DNA of 16,355 bases from Desulfovibrio sp. (lineage in GTDB: Bacteria; Desulfobacterota; Desulfovibrionia; Desulfovibrionales; Desulfovibrionaceae). Each line of letters begins with the position of its first letter. Positions within the stretch are counted from its first letter, which is position 1. This document shows, one piece after another, positions 1 through 10,877 of the stretch. The stretch is from assembly GCA_022837365.1 (NCBI GenBank), contig JALHHV010000007.1, positions 1 through 16,355 on the forward strand, written 5' to 3'. The notes beneath the pieces were generated by a model. The model saw only the letters and a program-made list of their open reading frames with translations. It made no database searches and was not told the origin of the DNA. The position numbers and the translations under genes were made by a program.

Positions 1-1
1 C

Positions 2-2665
2 CCCTCGCTGTTCTGCGCCCGCATGGTGGGGCTGGAGGGCACGGCCGACGTGCTGGCGCTGTTCCTGCGCGTGGCCTCCGGCCAGGACGAGGGCGGCAGC
101 GTGCGCAAGCGCTTCCTGCGCGGTGACGGCGGCACCATGCTGGCCTCGGTCACCCTGTACGCGGTGCATGACGCCCTGGGCTTGCCGCTGCACGTGGTGC
201 ATCTGGTCCGCCCGCTGGACCGTACGGATAGGGGCAGCGACCGGCCGGACATCCAGGCCCGGCGCCGCTTCGACGACGTGCCCTTCCCCGTGGGCTGGTC
301 CGCCACCGATGGCGCCCACGCCCCTGGCACGGCGCGGCCCGACCGCTACCGCGCCGCGCTGCACCTCATCGCCCACGCCACCCTGCACGAGCCCGAGCCC
401 GACGGACTGGCCCTGGCCTTCGCGCGCATCTTCCGTTCGCTGCTGCCGGGCGAGCCGCCGCAACTGGTGGTCTATCCCGGCGACGGCAGCCGCACCGTGT
501 ATGCTTCCGCCGACGCGGCCGGGCGCAGGGACGCCGCGCCCCCGTGCGACCTTGCGGCGCGGGTGTACCTGCGCGGCGAGACCGTGCGCGTGGACGCCGA
601 CGAACTGCGCGAACTGGCCGAACTGGGCGAATGCCTGCTGCCCGACCCCGTGCCCGCCCACTGGCTGGGCGTGCCGCTGCGCACCCGCACCGGCGAGGTG
701 CTGGGGGCCATCGTGTGCCGGGTGGAAGGCGAAGGGGATGCCGACCGTGTTGACCGGGCCGAGGCGCAGGCCCTGCCGCGCCCCGCGCCCGCGCGGCCCC
801 GGCCTGATTTTTCGGCAGAGGACCGCCGCCTGCTGGAACTGGTGTCCGGCCACGTGGCCGACGCCCTGGCCGCCCGACGCGACCTGGGCCGCCGGGCCCT
901 GGACGAGGTGCGCTTTCGGGCCTCGTTCATGGATGCGGTGGCGGGCATGGCCTTGCTGGACGCCGGGGGCAGGCTGCTGGCGGTGAACCGGGCCTTCGAG
1001 GCCGCCTTCGGCTATCCCGACGGCGTGCTGGCCGGTACGGAACTGCGCGACCTGCTGCCCCCCGACCTGGCCGGGCAGGCCCTGCGCGAGTTCGGCGGGC
1101 TGTGGCTTTCGGTGTCGGCCATCCGTGCGGCGGCGGGCATGGGCGAGGCCACCGGCGCCATGGTGGAGACCTCGTGGCCCTTCCTGCGGGCCGACGGCGA
1201 AAAGCGCTGGATGCAGCAGAGCCTGCGCATCCTGCCCGGCGAGGCGGGGCACCCCCCGTGCGCGCTGTTGCAGGTCACCCCGCTGGAGGGCGGCAACGGC
1301 CGCGCCGGGCGCGACCCGGCCGCCCGCGATGAAGAGCGGATGACCCAGACCGCCTTCCACGACGTGCTCACCGGCCTGCCCAACCGGGTGCTGCTGCTGG
1401 ACCGCGTGGAAAGCGCCCTCAAGCGCGCCCGGCGGCACGACCATTACCGGTTCGCCGTGCTGTTCCTGGACATTGACCGGTTCAAGGTGGTCAACGAAAG
1501 CCTGGGCCACCGCGCGGGCGACGAACTGCTGCGCCTGTTCTCCGACCGGGTGCTGCCCTGCCTGCGCGAGGTGGACACCCTGGCCCGCTGCGGCGGCGAC
1601 GAGTTCGCCGTGCTGCTGGACGACGTGGAGGACATGGCTGAGGTGGGCACCATCGTCGAGCGCATCCAGGACGCGCTGCGCACCCCCTTCCCGGTGCACG
1701 ACACCGAGGTGTACATGGCCGCCAGCATCGGCGTGGTGGTGCGTGCCCGGCAGTACACCTCGGCCGAGGACATCCTGCGCGACGCCGACCTCGCCATGTT
1801 CCGCGCCAAGGAATCGGGCAAGGGCCGCTACGAACTGTTCGACGAGGACGTGGTCCCCGCCGCCCCGGACAAGTTGCGCCGCGAGAACGAACTGCGCCGG
1901 GCCATGGAGCGGGGCGAGATAGAACTGTACTTCCAGCCGGTGGTCTCGCTGCGTACCGCGCGCATCACCGGACTGGAGGCGCTGGTGCGCTGGAACCACC
2001 CGGAACTGGGCCTGCTGGCGCCGTCGGACTTCATCCCCCTGGCCGAGGAGTCCGGGCTGATCTACCACCTGGACCGGCACGTGCTGGAACTGGGCTGCGC
2101 ATCCGTGCGCGCCCTGCGCGAACGGGCCGGACCGGCGGCGGAATTCGCCCTGAACCTGAACATCTCGGCGCGCAGCTTCCGCCGCTGGAACATGGTGGAA
2201 AGCTATTCCGCCGTCATCCTGGAATCGGGCTGCAACCCGCTGGACGTGCGGCTGGAGATCACCGAAAGCCTGCTGCTGACTGGCGTGGATTCCGTCACCG
2301 ACAAACTGTGGAAGTTCAAGGAACTGGGCGTCTCGCTGGTGCTCGACGACTTCGGCACCGGCTACTCCTCGCTGAACTACCTGCGCCAGTTCCCCATGGA
2401 CATGATCAAGATCGACAAGTCGTTCACCAGCCGCGTGCACGAGGAAAAGGCCGCCTACGGCATCGTGCAGTCCATCGTCAGCCTGGGCCGGGGCCTCGGC
2501 CTGGGGGTGGTGGCCGAAGGCATCGAACGGCCCGAACAGGCCGAAGTGCTGCTGGAACTGGGCTGCCTGTACGCCCAGGGCTTCCTGTACTCCCGCCCGC
2601 TGCCCTTCGACCGCATCGTCAAGGTGTTGGAACGCCGCTCCCCCCTGCCACTGTCGGCGGGGTAG
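2..2665 (+). CDS. PAS-GAF-PAS-GGDEF-EAL cyclic-di-GMP signalling protein, 5'-truncated by window edge
   Basis: Likely bifunctional c-di-GMP turnover enzyme: a GGDEF cyclase joined to an EAL phosphodiesterase behind sensory domains. Numbering is from the first in-frame Met (base 23), but the frame is open to base 2 and the first ~70 residues look like the C-terminal half of a PAS domain, so the true start is outside the window. In order: partial PAS (to ~70), GAF-like (~113-290), PAS (~297-420), GGDEF (~440-605), EAL (~625-872). GGDEF at 524-528 is intact, with an RxxD inhibitory-site motif (R515) exactly five residues before it. The EAL domain keeps EAL (652-654), LNLNIS, EITES, DDFGTGYSSL (D775/D776), IKIDKSF, AEGIE and QGF, so both activities look possible. 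No transmembrane segment is seen in the visible part. Convergent with lon. Domain calls are firm; the signal sensed is unknown. Confidence 0.93.
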   Translation, partial: PSLFCARMVGLEGTADVLALFLRVASGQDEGGSVRKRFLRGDGGTMLASVTLYAVHDALGLPLHVVHLVRPLDRTDRGSDRPDIQARRRFDDVPFPVGWSATDGAHAPGTARPDRYRAALHLIAHATLHEPEPDGLALAFARIFRSLLPGEPPQLVVYPGDGSRTVYASADAAGRRDAAPPCDLAARVYLRGETVRVDADELRELAELGECLLPDPVPAHWLGVPLRTRTGEVLGAIVCRVEGEGDADRVDRAEAQALPRPAPARPRPDFSAEDRRLLELVSGHVADALAARRDLGRRALDEVRFRASFMDAVAGMALLDAGGRLLAVNRAFEAAFGYPDGVLAGTELRDLLPPDLAGQALREFGGLWLSVSAIRAAAGMGEATGAMVETSWPFLRADGEKRWMQQSLRILPGEAGHPPCALLQVTPLEGGNGRAGRDPAARDEERMTQTAFHDVLTGLPNRVLLLDRVESALKRARRHDHYRFAVLFLDIDRFKVVNESLGHRAGDELLRLFSDRVLPCLREVDTLARCGGDEFAVLLDDVEDMAEVGTIVERIQDALRTPFPVHDTEVYMAASIGVVVRARQYTSAEDILRDADLAMFRAKESGKGRYELFDEDVVPAAPDKLRRENELRRAMERGEIELYFQPVVSLRTARITGLEALVRWNHPELGLLAPSDFIPLAEESGLIYHLDRHVLELGCASVRALRERAGPAAEFALNLNISARSFRRWNMVESYSAVILESGCNPLDVRLEITESLLLTGVDSVTDKLWKFKELGVSLVLDDFGTGYSSLNYLRQFPMDMIKIDKSFTSRVHEEKAAYGIVQSIVSLGRGLGLGVVAEGIERPEQAEVLLELGCLYAQGFLYSRPLPFDRIVKVLERRSPLPLSAG

Positions 2666-2692
2666 CAGGTGCAGGAATAGAGAAAGGCAAAC

Positions 2693-2756
2693 GGGGGAAG
2701 GGACCCTTTAAAAAGGGTCTCCTTCCCCCGAACCCCCATCCCCCCAAACTTTTCAA
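2693..2756 (+). repeat. Hairpin/C-tract intergenic element, copy 1 (downstream of the GGDEF-EAL gene)
   Basis: A near-perfect hairpin has its left arm at 2693-2709, a 2-nt AA loop and its right arm at 2712-2729, with one bulge. A C-rich tract follows and ends in CCAAACTTTT (2744-2753). It begins 27 nt after the stop codon at 2665. The same architecture recurs inverted at 2843-2927. This is probably a 3'-end element acting on the + strand transcript (termination or RNA stabilisation). The structure is seen directly; the function is inferred. Confidence 0.75.
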
Positions 2757-2793
2757 TTGGGGGTCCGGAACTATCTGCCCTTCTTGTCTAAAG

Positions 2794-2831
2794 GAAAGGG
2801 CGCGGAATGATCCGCGCCCATTTCGTTTTTT
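2794..2831. terminator. Bidirectional rho-independent terminator between the convergent genes
   Basis: A perfect 9-bp GC-rich stem (2798-2806 with 2811-2819) closes a 4-nt ATGA loop. It can extend by GAAA/TTTC pairing across one bulged base. On the + strand it is followed by TTTCGTTTTTT. On the - strand the same stem is followed by TTTCCTTT. It lies between the two inverted hairpin elements and so can serve both the GGDEF-EAL gene and lon. Confidence 0.8.
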
Positions 2832-2842
2832 ACGTCGTCCAC

Positions 2843-2927
2843 GATGGAAAAGTTTTGGGGGGAGAGGGTGGGGGGCCGGGGGGAGGGAGAGGACCCCTTT
2901 TCCAAAAGGGGCCCTCTCCCTCCCCCC
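2843..2927 (-). repeat. Hairpin/C-tract intergenic element, copy 2 (downstream of lon)
   Basis: On the - strand this is a 24-bp stem (2904-2927 with 2878-2901), with a 2-nt loop and one mismatch, then a C-rich tract ending in CCCCCCAAAACTTTT. It starts 10 nt after the lon stop codon. Layout and tail match copy 1, but the stem is longer and the arms differ in sequence while staying paired. This suggests the fold is what is kept. It resembles intergenic elements I recall from Desulfovibrio genomes; that comparison is from memory. Confidence 0.75.
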
Positions 2928-2937
2928 GTTATCTTTC

Positions 2938-5505
<2,568 letters not shown>

Positions 5506-5524
5506 GCGGGGTGCTCCTCGCGTG

Positions 5525-5821
5525 TCAGAATCGGATATGGAAATCGTGCGGGGCGGCGTCCTGCCCATCCGGTGCGCCGGGTGCATCGGGAGACGCATGC
5601 TCCTCCACGCCGGTGACCCTGGCGAACATGGGCCCTTGCCACAGGGCGTCGCGCAGGGCGTCCATGTGCTCGTCCGGCCCCTGGGCCTCCAGTTCCACGC
5701 TGCCGTCGGGCAGGTTGCGCACCCACCCGGACAGGCCTAGAGCGCGGGCGGTGCGGCCGGTCCAGGAGCGGAAGCCCACCCCCTGCACCCTGCCGGTGAC
5801 CCTGAATCGGCTGCGCGCCAT
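5525..5821 (-). CDS. acyP: Acylphosphatase
   Basis: Small cytoplasmic hydrolase of acyl phosphates (carboxyl-phosphate bonds). The 98-aa product carries the family signature VQGVGFRSW near the N-terminus, with catalytic Arg18, and [12 protein letters not shown] with Asn36. These two residues are the known phosphate-binding and water-orienting positions of the family. The C-terminal part has a Pro/Ala/Asp-rich insert (about residues 76-91) before the last strand HDFHIRF, slightly longer than typical 90-aa members. A GGGAG-type ribosome binding site precedes the ATG. It lies 15 nt after radC and 19 nt before lon, inside a tight - strand cluster. The physiological substrate is unknown, as for most bacterial acylphosphatases. 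Confidence 0.92.
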   Translation of the reverse strand: MARSRFRVTGRVQGVGFRSWTGRTARALGLSGWVRNLPDGSVELEAQGPDEHMDALRDALWQGPMFARVTGVEEHASPDAPGAPDGQDAAPHDFHIRF

Positions 5822-5836
5822 GTGCGTCCGCTCCCG

Positions 5837-6514
5837 TCAGATCAGGCCGTCGTCCTTGAGGCTGTAGCACGCGTCGTCGGTGACGATGACGTGGTCCAGC
5901 AGACGCAGGCCGATGGCTTTGGCCGAAAGTTCCAGTTGCCGGGTGATCTCGATGTCTCCCGCCGACGGCGACGGATTGCCGCCGGGGTGGTTGTGCACCA
6001 GGATGATCGAGGCCGCCTTGTGCCGCAGGGCCAGTTCCAGGATTTCGCGCGGGTACACGGCCGATGCGTTCACCGTGCCGCGCGACGCCCTTTCCCAGGC
6101 CATCAGGCGGTTCTGGGTGTCCAGCAGGGCCACCCAGACCTCCTCGTGCGGCGATGCGGCCAGGCGCACCCGGGCCATTTCCGCCACCGCCTGCGGGCTG
6201 CCCAGCACTTCGCGTTCGCGGGCCGGGGTTTCCACGTAGCGGGCCATCACCTCGCGCAGCAGGGACCAGAAATCGAGCATGGCCGGGCCGAAGCCCTTCA
6301 CCGCCATCAGTTCCGAGGGCCGGGCGTCCAGCACGCCGCGCAGGCTGCCGAAGCGGGCCAGCAGTTCCTTGGCCAGCGGCTTGGTGTCGCGGCGCAGCAG
6401 CACGTGGCCCAGCAGCAGTTCCAGCACTTCGTAGTCGGGCAGGGCGGCAGGGTCGTTGCGCAGCCTGGCCCGCACCCGCTCGCGGTGGCCGTGGTAATGG
6501 GGACCAGTGGTCAT
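5837..6514 (-). CDS. radC: RadC family JAB/MPN-domain protein (UPF0758)
   Basis: The 225-aa product matches the RadC family: N-terminal PHYHGHRERVRARL, a helix-hairpin-helix-like stretch (VKGFGPAML), then a JAB/MPN+ domain. The JAMM zinc motif is complete, H174-x-H176-x7-S184-x2-D187, in VHNHPGGNPSPSAGD. RadC was once thought to be a repair protein; its cellular role remains unsettled, and a metal-dependent hydrolase activity is inferred from the motif only. No good Shine-Dalgarno is visible before the ATG at 6514 and no better in-frame start was found. It is separated from holA by 91 nt and followed by acyP after 15 nt. Confidence 0.92.
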   Translation of the reverse strand: MTTGPHYHGHRERVRARLRNDPAALPDYEVLELLLGHVLLRRDTKPLAKELLARFGSLRGVLDARPSELMAVKGFGPAMLDFWSLLREVMARYVETPAREREVLGSPQAVAEMARVRLAASPHEEVWVALLDTQNRLMAWERASRGTVNASAVYPREILELALRHKAASIILVHNHPGGNPSPSAGDIEITRQLELSAKAIGLRLLDHVIVTDDACYSLKDDGLI

Positions 6515-6605
6515 AATAAGCAGTCGTGCGGGGCGTGCAAGCCCGTTGTACGGGTGCGGCCCGTGGCTGCGGGAGTGGCCGGATGCTGCGGTGCCGGGGC
6601 CATGG
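6515..6605. other. holA-radC intergenic spacer
   Basis: This 91-nt gap contains a small perfect hairpin on the - strand, CCCGT-ACA-ACGGG (6551-6563), without a T-tract. No promoter or credible small ORF was recognised. radC may rely on read-through from holA, but this is not shown by the sequence. Confidence 0.4.
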
Positions 6606-7706
6606 TCAGTTCCTGTGCCCGCCCGGCGCGTACGCCGGGGGACGGGGCCTGCCAGACTGGTGTACGCCGGGTCGGGCGGCCCCCTGCGCGGCGCGGCGGC
6701 TGCGGGCGAACAGGGTGAACAGCCCGGCCACCAGCATTTCCATGGCTTGCTCGGGCGAACGCTCGCCGCTCTTGATGCCCATTTCTGCCTCCAGCGCCAG
6801 GTCCCATATCCGGGCCAGACCGGCGTGGCCCAACTGGCGCGCCAGTTGCTGCTTGGGCGGCAGCACGGAAGGGGGCAGGCGCACCGGCTCTCCGGCCAGC
6901 AGTTGCCACAGGATGCGCGTTTCGCGCAGCAGCATGCCCAGGAAGGGGAAGAGCATGGAATCGCCCCCCAGGCGGTCGCGCAGCACTTGGCGCCACACGG
7001 TCATGGGGGCGTTGCCCGCCTGCAGGGCTCGCATGAAGGAAAAGATGTCGATGTCCGCCGCGTGGTCCACCAGCGCGGCCATGGCGGCGGTCACCTCGCC
7101 GTCGCCCGCGGCCAGCGAGAGCTTTTCCAGTTCGGTGGCGATGGCCGTGGCGTCGGGCGGCAGGGCGGCGCATACCGCCTCCAGCGCGCCGGGCGCGAAG
7201 CGGAGCCCTTGCGAGGCCGCATGCTGGCGCACGAAGGTGGCCACGCCCCGCTCGTCGAGGCCCGGCGAGCGCCAGATCCATTTCTTCGACTCCGCGAAGT
7301 CCAGGCAGCGCAGCTTGGCGATGTGCGCGGGCACCTTGGGCTGGCCCTTGTCGAAACCCACCTCCAGGCACAGGAAGGGCCACGCCAGCGGATTGGGGCG
7401 GGCCAGGGCGGCGGAGATGCGCTTCCACGTCTCGGCGGGCAGGTTCTGGGCGTTGCGCACCACCAGCGCGCGCGGGGTGGCGAACAATCCTTGCAGGGTC
7501 AGGTGTTCCCAGAAGGCGGGGGGCAACGGCTCGTCGCCCCAGAAGGCCTGGCGGTCCCATTCCGGCGCGGCGGCCGGGGCCAGTCCCATGGAACCGGCGC
7601 CGGCCTCGGCCGCCACGGGCGGATGCGCGGCCAGCAACGCGTCGATGCGGTCGCGGGTCAGGCGGGCGTCGGGGCAGATGCAGATGGTGAAGCCGGGTCG
7701 GGTCAT
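6606..7706 (-). CDS. holA: DNA polymerase III delta subunit
   Basis: Clamp-loader delta subunit, which opens the beta sliding clamp for loading onto primed DNA. The 366-aa length is close to the usual ~340. The N-terminal region reads as the AAA+-like delta fold (ALVVRNAQNLP, LVVR-type strands, no Walker A, as expected for delta). The middle carries the typical ATAIATELEKLSLAAGDGEVT segment, and the C-terminal collar-like helical part runs from about residue 215. Position is strong support: leuS-lptE-holA is a conserved order in proteobacteria. The C-terminal ~30 residues (Arg/Gly/Pro-rich) look disordered. The ATG at 7706 has only a weak GGTGA upstream. The call rests on moderate sequence signatures plus context. 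Confidence 0.87.
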   Translation of the reverse strand: MTRPGFTICICPDARLTRDRIDALLAAHPPVAAEAGAGSMGLAPAAAPEWDRQAFWGDEPLPPAFWEHLTLQGLFATPRALVVRNAQNLPAETWKRISAALARPNPLAWPFLCLEVGFDKGQPKVPAHIAKLRCLDFAESKKWIWRSPGLDERGVATFVRQHAASQGLRFAPGALEAVCAALPPDATAIATELEKLSLAAGDGEVTAAMAALVDHAADIDIFSFMRALQAGNAPMTVWRQVLRDRLGGDSMLFPFLGMLLRETRILWQLLAGEPVRLPPSVLPPKQQLARQLGHAGLARIWDLALEAEMGIKSGERSPEQAMEMLVAGLFTLFARSRRAAQGAARPGVHQSGRPRPPAYAPGGHRN

Positions 7707-7742
7707 GCAGTCACCGTGGGGTTGCGGGAGGGCGGCAACGAG

Positions 7743-7790
7743 AAGGCCCGAAGGGAGCGCCTCCCCTCGGGCCGTTTATATCCGGGCCTT
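7743..7790 (-). promoter_or_regulatory. Hairpin with competing arms between lptE and holA (possible attenuator or weak terminator)
   Basis: On the - strand, 7773-7745 forms a stem: GGCCCGA and GGGAG/CTCCC blocks with one internal mismatch and a 3-nt loop, followed by TTCTCGTT. An upstream arm AAGGCCCG (7790-7783) is perfectly complementary to the same 3' arm CGGGCCTT (7750-7743). Two mutually exclusive folds are therefore possible. The T-run is weak, so termination would be partial at best. The pairing is seen; regulation is inferred. Confidence 0.45.
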
Positions 7791-7800
7791 GGCCTGCGGT

Positions 7801-8355
7801 CTAGAAGCGCTGGCGCATCCTGTCCACCAGCCGCCGCACCAGTTCGGCGCCCACCTTTTCGGCGGCGTCGCGCTCGTTGTAGGTGTCGTACGAGTCGGAG
7901 TAGCCGACGATCTGCGATTCCCAGATCACGGCGTTGGTGGCGCCGTCGTACACGGTGGCCTCGGCGGACATGGAGGCCGTGTACAACTGGGTAGTGTCGT
8001 CGGAGTCGCGCACCTCGCCGCGCAGGCGGAAATGGCGTACCCGCAGCTTGATCTCGTAGTCCGCGCGGCCGTCGTCCTTCCACACCGCCAACTGGCGCGC
8101 CCCGATCTCGTCGCGCAGGGCGGAACGCAGCATGTACGGCAGCCACGGGTACATGGTGGGGTTGTCCACGGCCTTGACCTTGAGGGTCTTGCTGCCGTCG
8201 CCGAAGATGCCGGTTTCCTCGCTGGTCAGGTTGTACCCCGCGCAGCCGGTCAGCGACACGAGCAGCGCGACGGCCACAAGGGACGCCAGGGCGCACGGCA
8301 CGCGCCGCGCGATGCGGGACAGGGAGCCCCCGTTCCGGAGGGACGCGGCGGCCAT
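7801..8355 (-). CDS. lptE: LPS-assembly lipoprotein LptE
   Basis: Probable outer-membrane lipoprotein that plugs the LptD barrel and helps insert lipopolysaccharide into the outer leaflet. The 184-aa product has a basic N-terminus, a hydrophobic signal segment (~19-35) and a lipobox LTGC with lipidated Cys38, followed by AGYNL as in LptE proteins. The rest is a small alpha/beta domain without other clear motifs, so the identification leans on the lipobox, size and place between leuS and holA, as in E. coli. The ATG lies only 2 nt after the leuS stop codon, implying translational coupling. There is no strong Shine-Dalgarno. A C-terminal hairpin region separates it from holA. Confidence 0.85.
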   Translation of the reverse strand: MAAASLRNGGSLSRIARRVPCALASLVAVALLVSLTGCAGYNLTSEETGIFGDGSKTLKVKAVDNPTMYPWLPYMLRSALRDEIGARQLAVWKDDGRADYEIKLRVRHFRLRGEVRDSDDTTQLYTASMSAEATVYDGATNAVIWESQIVGYSDSYDTYNERDAAEKVGAELVRRLVDRMRQRF

Positions 8356-8357
8356 GG

Positions 8358-10877
8358 CTAGCCGACCACCACGTTGACGAGCTTGCCGGGAATGACGACG
8401 ACCTTGCGCACGGTGACACTCTCCAGGTGGCGGGCCACGTTGGGTTCCGACAGGGCGGCGGCCTCGATGGCCTTGGCGTCCGCCCCGGCGGGCACGCTGA
8501 CGCGGCCGCGCAGCTTGCCGTTGATCTGGACCACGATGGTTTCCTCGTCACGGGCCAGGGCTTCCTCGCTCCACTGCGGCCACGGCTCGTCGGTGACGCG
8601 CCCGGTGTGGCCCACGGCCGCCCAGAGTTCCTCGGCGATGTGCGGGGTGATGGGCGAGAGCAGCGTGAGCACGGTGGCCACGGCGCTGGACAGCACCCTG
8701 CGGCCGCCCTCGTCGCCGGACAGTTCGTCCTTGGCGAGGTACAGCGCGTTGACCAGTTCCATCACCGCCGCGATGGCCGTGTTGAACTGGAACCTGTCGC
8801 TGATGTCCGCCCCGGCCTTGCGCACTGTGGCGTGTTCCTTGTTGCGCAGGTCCTTGCCTTGAGGCGTGGCCGCGTCGGCCGCCGTGGCTGAGCAGGCCTT
8901 CACCGGCAGGAGCAGGCCGGAGAGCTCCTCGGCCAGGCGCCAGATGCGCCCGATGAACCGGTAGGAACCCTCGATGCCGGTGTCGCTCCAATCGAAGTCG
9001 CGTTCCGGCGGCGCGGCGAACAGGCAGAACAGGCGCACCGTGTCCGCCCCGTAGCGGGCGATCATCTCGGTGGGGTCCACCACGTTGCCCTTGGACTTGG
9101 ACATCTTGGCCCCTTCCTTCAGCACCATGCCCTGGGTGAGCAGGTTGGCGAAGGGTTCGTCCAGATCCATGTAGCCGCAGTCGCGCAGGGCCTTCACGAA
9201 GAAGCGCGAGTAAAGCAGGTGCAGGATGGCGTGCTCCACGCCGCCGATGTACTGGTCCACGGGCATCCAGTACTTCAGCGCGGCGGGGTCGAACGCGCCG
9301 TCGTCCTTGCGGGCGCTGGTGTAGCGCGCGAAATACCACGAGGACTCCACGAAGGTGTCCATGGTGTCCGTCTCGCGGCGGGCCTTGCCGCCGCACTTGG
9401 GGCAGGCGCAGTCCGCGAATTCGGGGGTGTCGGGCAGGGGCGAGCGGCCGTCCTCGTGGGTGCGCACTTCCAGCGGCAGCAGCACGGGCAGGTTCTCGTC
9501 CTTTTCGGCCACCACGCCGCAGGCGTCGCAGTAGACGATGGGGATGGGCGCGCCCCAGTACCGCTGGCGCGAGATGTTCCAGTCGCGCAGGCGGTAGTTG
9601 ACGGTGCGGCGGCCCTTGCAGGACGATTCCAGCGAATCGGCGATCTTCTGCTTGGCGGCCTCGTTGGGCAGGCCGTCGAACTCGCCGGAATTGACCAGCA
9701 CGCCCGCCTCGGTCCAGGCGGCCTGCATGGCGGCGGTGTCCAGCGCGTCGCCTTCCGGCTGGATGACCACCTGCATGGGCAGGCCATACTTGCGGGCGAA
9801 CTCGAAGTCGCGCTGGTCGTGCGCGGGCACGGCCATGACCGCGCCGGTGCCGTATTCGGCCAGCACGAAGTTGGCCACCCAGATGGGCATGCGGCGGCCG
9901 GTGAAGGGGTTCACGCAGTAGGCACCGGTGAACACGCCCTCCTTCTCGAGGTCGTCCGACTGGCGCACGATGCGGTCCATGTTGCGGATGCGCTCGACGA
10001 AGGCGCGCACCGCCGGGGCCTCGGGCTTGTCCCCTTCCGGTCCGCTGATGAGTTGCTCCACCAGCGGATGCTCGGGGGCGAGGCTCATGAAGGTCGCGCC
10101 GAACACGGTGTCCTGCCGGGTGGTGAACACGGTGATGGAGGCGTCAGCCCCCTCCAGAGGGAACGCGATCTCCGCGCCGATGGACTTGCCGATCCAGTTG
10201 CGCTGCATGCTCACCACGCGCTCGGGCCAGCCCGCCTCCAGCTTGTCGAGGTCGGCCAGCAGTTCTTCGGCGTAGTCGGTGATGCGCAGGAACCACTGGG
10301 TCAGGTTCTTCTGCTCCACGGCGGAATCGCAGCGCCAGCACAGCCCTTCGATGACCTGCTCGTTGGCGAGCACGGTGTGGCACTTGGGGCACCAGTTCTG
10401 CGGGGCCTGCTTGCGGTACACCAGGCCCTTCTCGAAGAAGCGCAGGAAGAACTGCTGCTCCCAGCGGTAGTATTCGGGCGTGCAGGTGGCGAGTTCGCGC
10501 CGCCAGTCGTACGAGTAGCCCAGGCGGCGCAGCTGGCTGCGCATGTTGTCGATGTTGGAAAAGGTCCACTTGGCGGGATGCGTGCCGTGCTTGATGGCGG
10601 CGTTTTCCGCCGGCAGCCCGAAGGCGTCCCAGCCCATGGGGTGCAGCACGTTGAAGCCCTGCATGCGCTTGAAGCGGGCCACCACGTCGCCGATGGAATA
10701 GTTGCGCACGTGCCCCATGTGGATGTTGCCCGAAGGGTAGGGGAACATCTCCAGCACGTAGTACTTGGGCTTGTCGGAGTGGTGGTCGCAGTGGAAGGCG
10801 CCGCTTTCTTCCCAGATGCGCTGCCATTTGGTTTCGATGGACTGGGGATCGTATTTCATGCCGCGTTCGGGTTTCAT
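8358..10877 (-). CDS. leuS: Leucyl-tRNA synthetase
   Basis: Class I aminoacyl-tRNA synthetase charging tRNA-Leu, cytoplasmic. At 839 aa it is a normal bacterial LeuRS. The HIGH-type motif is HMGH at 53-56 within [16 protein letters not shown] is complete at 591-595. A zinc-finger-like pair, CPKC and CWRC, lies at ~170-195, and a second Cys cluster (CDACG, then CACPKCGG) lies before the [15 protein letters not shown] segment. The editing (CP1) domain is present, with [13 protein letters not shown] and [15 protein letters not shown]. The start at 10877 is preferred because AAGGA lies 10 nt upstream; an ATG at 10859 (MKYDPQS) matches many homologues and is a real alternative. The Shine-Dalgarno sits in a 14-bp tandem repeat. 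Confidence 0.97.
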   Translation of the reverse strand: MKPERGMKYDPQSIETKWQRIWEESGAFHCDHHSDKPKYYVLEMFPYPSGNIHMGHVRNYSIGDVVARFKRMQGFNVLHPMGWDAFGLPAENAAIKHGTHPAKWTFSNIDNMRSQLRRLGYSYDWRRELATCTPEYYRWEQQFFLRFFEKGLVYRKQAPQNWCPKCHTVLANEQVIEGLCWRCDSAVEQKNLTQWFLRITDYAEELLADLDKLEAGWPERVVSMQRNWIGKSIGAEIAFPLEGADASITVFTTRQDTVFGATFMSLAPEHPLVEQLISGPEGDKPEAPAVRAFVERIRNMDRIVRQSDDLEKEGVFTGAYCVNPFTGRRMPIWVANFVLAEYGTGAVMAVPAHDQRDFEFARKYGLPMQVVIQPEGDALDTAAMQAAWTEAGVLVNSGEFDGLPNEAAKQKIADSLESSCKGRRTVNYRLRDWNISRQRYWGAPIPIVYCDACGVVAEKDENLPVLLPLEVRTHEDGRSPLPDTPEFADCACPKCGGKARRETDTMDTFVESSWYFARYTSARKDDGAFDPAALKYWMPVDQYIGGVEHAILHLLYSRFFVKALRDCGYMDLDEPFANLLTQGMVLKEGAKMSKSKGNVVDPTEMIARYGADTVRLFCLFAAPPERDFDWSDTGIEGSYRFIGRIWRLAEELSGLLLPVKACSATAADAATPQGKDLRNKEHATVRKAGADISDRFQFNTAIAAVMELVNALYLAKDELSGDEGGRRVLSSAVATVLTLLSPITPHIAEELWAAVGHTGRVTDEPWPQWSEEALARDEETIVVQINGKLRGRVSVPAGADAKAIEAAALSEPNVARHLESVTVRKVVVIPGKLVNVVVG

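Noticed and set aside
5506..5598. Upstream in-frame ATG at 5598 for lon
   Set aside because: It would overlap acyP and has no SD; GAGGAG sits correctly before the ATG at 5505.
6526..8361. 611-codon + strand open frame across holA and lptE
   Set aside because: Antisense shadow with Ser/Arg/Ala-rich sequence and no family resemblance.
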